Assembly: GCA_963969495.1 (NCBI GenBank)
Contig: OZ018327.1
Span: forward strand, 38,052,720-38,116,719
From: Ceratothoa steindachneri
Lineage: Eukaryota > Arthropoda > Malacostraca > Isopoda > Cymothoidae
Length of the DNA: 64,000 bases
Direction: 5' to 3'
Shown: positions 57,100-64,000 of the stretch, in pieces
Position numbering within the stretch: position 1 is the stretch's first letter
How the letters are laid out: the number at the start of each line of letters is the position of its first letter
Position numbers and translations under genes: made by a program
Notes under the pieces: generated by a model
What the model was told of the DNA's origin: nothing
The model's input: only the letters and a program-made list of their open reading frames with translations
Database searches by the model: none

Positions 57100-60000
57100 C
57101 CCAAAGTCTATCAGTCCACCAGTCAAGGTGCATTCACTCGTCCTGAGTACAAGGGACAAACAATAGCGACCCCGCCCATCACGGTACCGGAACATGTAAC
57201 GTGCTCGAAGATCACCCAGACTGGGACATTCGACACAATAGGGCGCAGGCGAGCGCTCCATCAAATAGCGATGCGTCACACGAGTGTGTCCGATTCGGAG
57301 ACGACAGAAAGCGACCTGAAGCTGTCGCAGCATTGTGGGATAGGTCCATGGGAACAGTCACGGCGCAATGGCACGCAACGTTAAGTTCCCTTCGACCGTC
57401 TCCCATCTTCTTTGCCAAGCAGTCCGAAGAGCTGCCCGTATTCCTGCCATGTAGTCGGTGTGAGAAGGAGCGAAACGCTTGTTCGGTCGCAGAGTCCTCG
57501 CAGACTCTTTGGCACCCTCATCGGCGCGCTCATTCTCCGCAATTCCTACATGTCCAGAAACCCAGCAGAAGATAATCTCGACGTCCACCCGGTTCGCCAA
57601 AACCGTAGCGTCATGGATATCGCGAACCAGGGGATGCGGAGATTCCAATGCCCCAAGAGCACTCAGAGCGCTTTGTGAGTCGCTACAGATCACAATCCGG
57701 TCTCCGAACCGGGCACGTCGCGTAATTTCCCGTACCAAGTCGTGTATTGCTACCAGCTCGGCCGTGAAGACAGACGCAGCTCCTGGCATATCCCCGCTGA
57801 CTTCAAACAGAGGTGATACTGCGTGGAAGACGACCCCCTCTTTGGACTTGGAGCCATCCGTATACACTGGCACGGTACCAGTGTGACACGAGATGTGCTC
57901 CATAAAGGTCGAACGCAATACTTCCAGTGCTGTACAAGCTTTGGGAGCAGAGGCGTAGCGACAAATAGCCAAATATGGTACCCTCCAGGGTGGCGTCCTG
58001 GGCAGAACCAGGGGCGCCAACGGCCCGAGAGCTATATCTACCTCTCGAAGGAGTTTCCTGGCCCTAAATCCAAAGGGCTTAGGTTATGAGTGTCGTCTCT
58101 CGGCTGCATAGGCACCGTTAAAATCCGCTGCGAATGCAGTGAGAGCTGCTGGCGAATGAGAGAGGCGCCGAGCTCGCAAGTACAGGCGAATAATGCACTG
58201 TAGACGACGTAGAACGAGTGGCATCTCCCCAGCATCCACTAGTAGGCTCTCAATGGGGAAAGTGCGGAAGGCACCGGTCGCAAGGCGAAGGCCGGTGTAG
58301 TGGATCGAGTCCACCTTCCGCAATAAATGCTCGGCTGCGGATGCATTAAACTCGCATCCGTAGTCGAGCTTCGAACGAACAAAAGGACGATAGAAGAGTA
58401 AGGCAGTAGCCCTATCAGCGCCCCAAGCGCTGAACGTCACGGAACGGAGAATATCCATGGCGCGGGTATATGAGACGCTAAGGCTGCGAATATGAGCCTC
58501 CCAGGTGAAGCGTCGGTCGAATACAAGACCAAGGAAACGGTGCAATTCAACTATTTTCAGGCTCACCCCATTAAAAAACAAATCTGGGTCGATGTGGAGC
58601 CGTGGATAGCGGCAGAAGTGCACCACTTTAGTCTTGGCCAAAGAAAACTGAAACCTGTGCGCTTTGGCATAGCGAGAGTCGACGCTCCAGAGTTGGCATC
58701 TGGGCCACTCCAAATGAGATCCAAAGGTCGTCCACGTCGAGCGTAGCGAGAACATCTTTCGGCAGCACCGAGGTGATGCCGTTGATGCTCAGGGCAAAGA
58801 CTGTGACACTGAGGACACTTCCCTGCGGGACACCCTCTTTCTGCTCCTTTGGGCCGGAGAGAGCTCCCCCACCCGTACGCGGAATCGAAGATCTCGCGAA
58901 AATTCAGATATAAAGACCGGGAGTCGTCCCTTCGCCCCCATCGTGTGGAGAGTCTCCATGATACCGTATCGCCATGCGGTTTCATAGGCCTTCTCCAGAT
59001 CAAAAAACACCGTGGCGTAGTGCTGTCTACGAAGGAAGGCATTGCAGACGGCATTTTCCAGTCGGAGCAGATCATCCGACGTGGCCTCCGCTGTCGAGGA
59101 AAAACGCTAATCTAACATTTACCAATTTCTCCTTTAACTTGCACACGCAAAAAGTTAGAAAGATCCTGCGGAAATCGGCCGGAGTAGAGTGATCTCTCCC
59201 CGGTTTGCGAAAGGCGAGCACAGTAGCGGTCGCCAGGAATCTGGAAGGAGACACTCCACCCAGATCCTGTTGAACAAATCTAACAGAAAGGCCATGCCTC
59301 GCTCACCCAGGTTTCTAAGCATGGCGTACGGGACATCCTCCGGACCATGGGTGGTGTCTGCGCACGAAGCAAGAGCGGAGCGCAACTCACTCACAGTAAA
59401 CTTGTCGTTGAAGGGTTTTCCACCTCTGTAGGTAAAGTCCATCCGGCGGCCTTCTGCGACATCACGACGTGCATTGAATACTAGCGGAGCAGCATCCCGG
59501 CTAGAGAATGCGGAGGTTGCGGTCCCATTATCCTGGAGAACGGGAGGGGGGTCCTGCGAGAACTTGCCCCGAATCCTTTTGACTCGCTTCCACACCTCTG
59601 CCAGAGGGGTCTTCCTGTTAAGTGAAGACTCGTATGCCCGCCAAGAAGAGCGTTGGGCGTGCTTCTAAATATAGCGGAATCTAGCCCTAGCCCGACGAAA
59701 TTCACCGACAGTCAAATCGTTCTGGCGGCTCTTATAGGTATAACGCTTCTGTTTGAGGGCCATCTCACACTCGGCCGACCACCATAGGAGTGGTCGGCGT
59801 GCAAAACGGCCAGAAGTTTGGGGAAAAGTAGTCAGGCAGGCGGCAATGAGGTTGCCGGAGAAGAAATCAACGGCCTCATCTACCGATCTAAACTCCTCGA
59901 CTGAGATAGATAATTAAGTCATTTCCTGAAATTCAGGCCATCGCGCCCGCAAGAACCACTGAGGTGGGCTCTCATGCGGCAGTTGCCCTGAAAATGATAT

Positions 60001-60640
60001 TTGAATGGAAAAGTGATCACTACCATGAAGGTCATCGACCGCCCCCCAATCAAAATCAGGCTGTGCATCCAAAGAGCACAAAGATAGATCAAGGCAAGAG
60101 AAGGAAGCGGTTCTTCGGCATTGATGCGTAAACTTATCCACATTTAGGACACCTATCTCAAGCTCTTCGATCAGATAAGCAAGGACTTGTCTCCTGGGAT
60201 TTATTGAGTAATCTCCCAAGAGAGGATGCCTACCGTTCAGATCTCCAAGCAAGAGAAAGGGCTTTGGCAACCGTGCCACCACGCGGCGGAAGTCCCACGC
60301 GTCGAAGTCAGCTGACGGTGGAATGTACGCAGAAATGATAGTATACCTCCTATCCAGGTGAAGCTGCACAGCGGCTGCCTGAAAGGAGGTATTTAAAGTG
60401 AAAGAAAGAACTGAGACATCATGCCGGGTGTAAACCGCGCATCCCCCAGCCAAGCCATCTCGTGGTGGTGGAGTCGCAAGACCCTTATCCCCGGGAGGGC
60501 GGGCAGGGGGCACGCACCTAGCATGGTCTCCTGCAGAAAGATAGCTAACGGGGAACGGAACGAGACGAACCTCCGTAGCTGCTCCCAGTTGGCCCGGAGT
60601 CCACGGCAATTCCATTGAAGGAATATGCCATCCAGGCCTA
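57100..60640 (-). pseudogene. ORF2 (endonuclease-RT-RNase H) of the I-clade element
   Basis: Domains on the minus strand. AP endonuclease: FLQWNCRGLRANWEQLRR (about 60622-60569) with LQET, a frameshift, then ISAYIPPSADFDAWD, LLLGDLNGRHPLLGD and LHGSDHFSI (about 60035-60000). RT: THGPEDVPYAMLRNLGE, VFFDLEKAYETAWRYG (about 59015-58965), and the palm box, now DVDD instead of YVDD (58739-58728). Thumb: KVVHFCR, HRFLGLVFDRRFTW. RNase H: VYTDGSKSK, FTAELVAIHDLV, ICSDSQSAL, ENERADEGAKESA (57858-57470), with all four acidic positions present. The C-terminal piece has RLRIGHTRVTHRYLM and PYCVEC. At least five frameshifts/stops plus the Y-to-D change. Confidence 0.92.
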
Positions 60641-60739
60641 GCTCGGAGGAGACGCGGGGGCCCTCTTCGAACAGAAGACCCTCACGGGAATGGTTGTACG
60701 CTTCCTGGAGGAGGAACCCCTGGCGCTGTTGGCCTAACT

Positions 60740-62923
60740 AAGCGCTGAAGGCGCTGTCGCCTTCGAGGACTTATTGGGGGAGGTTGGGCTCGCCATGCGA
60801 GTATTTTCCTCCCTCCACCTTGAACCTTAGGCGGGCGTTGCGGCTTCAAAGGGCGGGGGCCCTCTTTTCGAGGAACCACCATCTCCGAGCCACTTAGGCG
60901 TGGATGAAGGAGCCGAAGCTCCTTTGTTGCTGTTCTCCTTTCGGGGGATAGCTTTAGGACCCCCAAAAGATGGCCTGGCGACTAACTTCAGGGGTGTTGA
61001 CTCCTGTGAGTCCAACGACTCGGTGGAGGCGTGTGGCCGTTTTGCCTTACGGGAAACGGTTACGCTAGGGGAAGGGGGGGGAGCCATGGTTTCAGCCGGG
61101 GCTGGGTGTGAACCCTTTTTGCCGCCAGCTTTACCAGGGGAGCGCCCGGGTTAAGTAGAACCTGCAGAAAGGCTCCGAATGGGCGTGGAAACAACCGTGC
61201 TCGTTGGCCTGGATAGGCCATGAGCAGAGGGTGCCTTTCTAACTATTGAGGCGTAAGACGTCCCAGGCAGAGCTGGGCGCACCAGGACTAAGTCCTTAGC
61301 CTCGTGGAATGAAAGTCGATCCTGGGCCTGAACGGCCAGGATTTCTTTCTCAAGGAGATATGCACCACATTGCTTCGATGAAGCGGGGTGCGGCTCTCCG
61401 CAATTGACACACATGGCCACACACGATTTAGACTTATCGTCTGCAGCCTTGGAGCAATTTACTCAAAATTCGGGTCACCCCGACTTTGCACGTCTACGAT
61501 TCGTATGGCCGAAGCGGTGACAGTAATAGCACCGCCGCGGCAGTGGAACGAATACCTTTACGCGGTAGCGGTACCAACCGGCACGTACTGACTCACGGAG
61601 CTTGTCACAGTCGAACGTGACTAAGAGTGTAGGGGTGTGTCTCGAGGCCCTTCGCTGTTTTCTCATCACACGTTCGACCTTGACCACCTCATGGTCGGCC
61701 AGCTCTAAGGTGATGTCCTCAATGGAGTAGTCAACGAGTTCCCTCAGATAAACTACTTGTTTCACAAAGTTCATGGTAGAGTGGGCGTCACACTCACCGG
61801 GGTGCCATCAAGTGTCCGAAGAGCACTTATCTGCCGCATTCGCCAGAAGGCTCCCGTCCGAGGAACGGGACACTTTCGGCTCTCTACCAATTACACTAGT
61901 TAATGCTTTCCTCTGATGCATCATGTTGCCCTTGGCCAACATGCTGCCATCAGTGGAGCAAATAACGAGGAAGCGTTTAAAGCTTTCGGGCTCGAAAACG
62001 CCAGGTAACCTCTGAATGAGGGGTCCCGATGTTATCAATGCTCCGCCCTGCGCACTTTTAGTCTTAGTCGGGGGCTCCGCACCCGTGGGGGTAGAGGGGC
62101 CGGATGTACCGACCTTGGCTTGGTCGCTTACCGTAGCAGCAGACCCATCCGCCCTCACAGCCCCCGCGGATGGAGAGGAGCCCCGAGTCTTCTTAGTCTT
62201 TTTCCCGTTCTTTTTCTTTTTTGGAGAGGAGGGCGGGGAATGAACCCGCTTCTCACCTCCACCGGCAGGAGCCCCCAGGCCAGATGGACCGGAATCAGCT
62301 AGGTCCTTTTCCGAAATGGAGAAGGTCCTGGCAGTCGTAGGGGCACCGGTCGGAGATCCCTCCCCTCCTTGTACTGCCTCAGAAACCCTAGCGGTTTGAG
62401 GAGGACCTTGCATAGGGGCGGATTCGTGTTCGGTGCTTAGCGCCGAGCCCGGATTGCCCCCCATGGAAGGGCCTACCGTCTGAGGCTGGGTTGCCTCAAG
62501 GACCATGTCTATCTCAGGAGGGGCCTCCAGTTGGCTATCCCCTCCCAGGACATCGCAGGTCCCGTTGGCAGCACCACCAGTCATGTGTGGGGAGGCACAG
62601 GCTTTGACCCCGGCCAGTTTCAATATTCTTGCCAGCAGGTCTTTTGAGGGAAGCGACCGAAGGGGCCTATCTTTCCTCTCCTCCCTAAGGGGGTTTGGCC
62701 TTCCGAGCCGCTTCACTGAGAGCGGTTGGCTATTAGCTGCCTGCTGGCTTTCTTGGCAGTCCCCTTGGAAAGAAAAGGGGGGACTGCCGCTAGAACAAGT
62801 AGAGGTGCCCGAAAGCACCTCTAGAGAATGGGGTGAGGGGGAGTCCTCTACAACCGTAGGCGAAGGAGAGGAGTAAGCCTCCTCTACGGTTAGAGAAATA
62901 TGGAGGGTCCCCTGCGCAAGCAC
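60740..62923 (-). pseudogene. ORF1 (gag-like) of the I-clade element
   Basis: ATG at 62923 opens a 371-codon frame. It has a low-complexity N-terminal half, a basic nuclear-signal-like cluster PKKKKNGKKTKKTRG (about 62228-62185) and FKRFLVICSTDGSMLAKGN. It ends at a premature stop at 61808-61810. Two frameshifts later the RNA-binding part continues (61774-61475): ELVDYSIEDITLELADHEVV, TPTLLVTFDCDKL, and the knuckle CYYCHRFGHTNRR with its last Cys in the next frame. The second knuckle is CVNCGEPHPASSKQC (about 61411-61370). A Ser/Pro-rich tail reaches about 60740. Would bind element RNA in the RNP; now broken. Confidence 0.88.
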
Positions 62924-63563
62924 ATAAGGGGACCTTAATTATTTCTGTGGAGCTGCCCGAGGGCGGGCTCCGTCGTTGGTACAGACGGAATTAAGGTGAT
63001 TTGATTGACTGATCATTGGGCATGGTGACCCTCTTTTTATTACGGGATGCAATAGCTCATCACCCCTCGCAGTAGCCTGCTCTGCAAGGGGTGCGTATGG
63101 TCTTGGCAGAGCCAGGTGCCACCATTTAAGGCCCCTCCTCCTGCCTGGTGACCTGGCAGCCCTTCAGCATGGCGGCTCTACCTTGGCCACGGCGTAAAAT
63201 CAAGGATAAATGGTGAAGTGAGAAGGAAAAGAGATGTAAGGAAGGTATGGGTTGCGATGAAGCAGATTGTTAAAAAAACACCATTCCGAACCGGAGCTCA
63301 GGGGTTAGGGAACGTTGTCCCCTTCCCCCTCAGACCCCATCCGGGACGGTTCGCTGAGAAGAACGTCAGCATCTACCCTGTAAAATTACAGGCTGACCAG
63401 AGAAACTTGTGGGAGAGGTTGTATGAAAAGCGAGGAAACCGGGGGGGGGGGGGGGAAACAAGTGTTTTGAAGGAAGGAGAAGAGGCTAAGTTTGGATTGG
63501 ACGGGATGCTGAATCCCGTCAGCACGGCGGCCAGGATGGCAAATCCCCGCGCTCCTTACGTGG
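62924..63563 (-). promoter_or_regulatory. 5' untranslated region of the I-clade element
   Basis: About 640 bp between the upstream target duplication and the ORF1 start. Contains a C homopolymer on the minus strand (12 G at about 63440-63452 on plus). An internal promoter would be expected here, but no specific motif was identified. The open plus-strand frame across it (63218-63646) is a shadow joined to CR1. Confidence 0.6.
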
Positions 63564-64000
63564 TTCTCCTCCGAAACAAGGAGAATGTCTTCAAATTGTA
63601 CAACTGTCTAGTCACACCTAACCTGAAGTACGTCTTTCATTTCTAGTCCCCTACGTTGGGTAAGGACATAGATAGACTGGGACCTGTTCAGGTTAGGACC
63701 ACCAAGTTAATTCACTCACTTAGGTACAAACGTTTTTTGAGTCGGCTTCAAGAATTGGGGCTTCTTTCTTTGTAGGCCCGCGATTAAGAGGCCAGCTAAT
63801 AGAGACCTTCAAGATTTTAAGGGTTGTCAAAAACGTGGACTACAGATGAGTGTTCACATTGAACACAAATCCGATCCGTAACCATGGTTACAAGCTGGAT
63901 TTTCCCTCATTTCATACTAGTATTTGCGGGAACTACTTCTCGTATAAGATCTGCTCTACATGGAACCGTCTTCCGGACGAGGTGGTGAATAGTTCGTCTG
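63564..64000 (+). pseudogene. CR1-clade LINE copy 2, right part (continues beyond window)
   Basis: Resumes in the sequence LLRNKENVFKLYNCLVTPNL, then SPTLGKDIDRLGPVQVRTTK and LIHSLRYKRFLSRLQELGLL. After frameshifts it has RGQLIETFKILRV, MVTSWIF-type remnants and FAGTTSRI/WNRLPDEVVNSS. It aligns directly after GYIKRQF of the left part once the 6.7-kb insertion and one target copy are removed. Confidence 0.88.

Larger units (their letters stand above)
56832..63563 (-). mobile_element. I-clade non-LTR retrotransposon, near full length, 6.73 kb
   Basis: Target duplication TTCTCCTCCG at 56822-56831 and 63564-63573. The 3' end is a poly(A) tail seen as 16 T at 56832-56847. On the minus strand: 5' untranslated region, ORF1 with zinc knuckles, and ORF2 with AP endonuclease, reverse transcriptase, RNase H and a terminal domain. 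Possession of RNase H and the spelling VFFDLEKAYETAWRYGIM place it in the I group. Markedly GC-richer than its surroundings, suggesting a younger insertion. Frameshifts in both ORFs make it inactive. Confidence 0.93.

Noticed and set aside
57201..57886. Plus-strand frames of 124-135 codons
   Set aside because: Antisense shadows of the RNase H part of the I-clade ORF2.
62016..62876. Plus-strand frames opposite ORF1
   Set aside because: The GC-rich antisense strand of the gag-like ORF1 stays open by composition.
63218..63646. 142-codon plus-strand ORF
   Set aside because: It joins antisense 5' UTR of the I-clade LINE to CR1 sequence across a target duplication; not one gene.

Overview
This looks like a stretch of repeat-dominated invertebrate nuclear DNA, most likely arthropod and possibly crustacean. 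The organism guess is inference from the mix of transposon families. I found no host gene, tRNA, rRNA or CRISPR array that I can support. Nearly every coding signal is a decayed transposable element. The background is AT-rich, with long (TA)n, CT-rich and minisatellite tracts. Protein calls come from reading short conserved motifs by eye; no database search was run.

Layout. 0-5 kb: two Penelope-like element (PLE) remnants, one with reverse transcriptase and GIY-YIG motifs, then a CR1 relic, a Helitron-like 3' terminus and a TA-flanked MITE. 5-9 kb: a decayed, unrecognised coding-like stretch running into a 40-bp minisatellite, then (TA)n. 9-12 kb: a Tc1 relic, a dispersed repeat and an unassigned multi-copy gene family. 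14-17 kb: a CR1 relic broken up by tRNA-like SINEs with (TA)n tails and a 349-bp MITE sitting inside a (TA)n tract. 18.5 kb: a hAT MITE with a perfect 8-bp target duplication. 21.6-30.6 kb: a Tc1 element with ~90-bp inverted repeats, a DUF4817-type/DD41D mariner relic, then a second Tc1 element split by a 4.2-kb hAT element. 31-40 kb: CR1, several mariner-like relics, the second copy of the unassigned family and a BEL/Pao gag-protease fragment. 41.8-44.5 kb: a 2.8-kb minisatellite of ~13-bp units. 46.6-49.5 kb: an inverted repeat carrying a hammerhead-ribozyme-like fold, then a complete TA-flanked mariner-type element with a MITE nested in it. 51-64 kb: CT-rich tracts, two CR1 copies, and a near full-length 6.7-kb I-clade retrotransposon inserted antisense in the second CR1 copy with a 10-bp target duplication.

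How the parts relate. The window is mainly a record of nested insertions: hAT into Tc1, I-clade LINE into CR1, MITE into mariner, and MITE/SINE units joined to (TA)n arrays. The strongest functional non-coding signals are the hammerhead-like motifs in a PLE-associated repeat and the Pol III boxes of the SINE.
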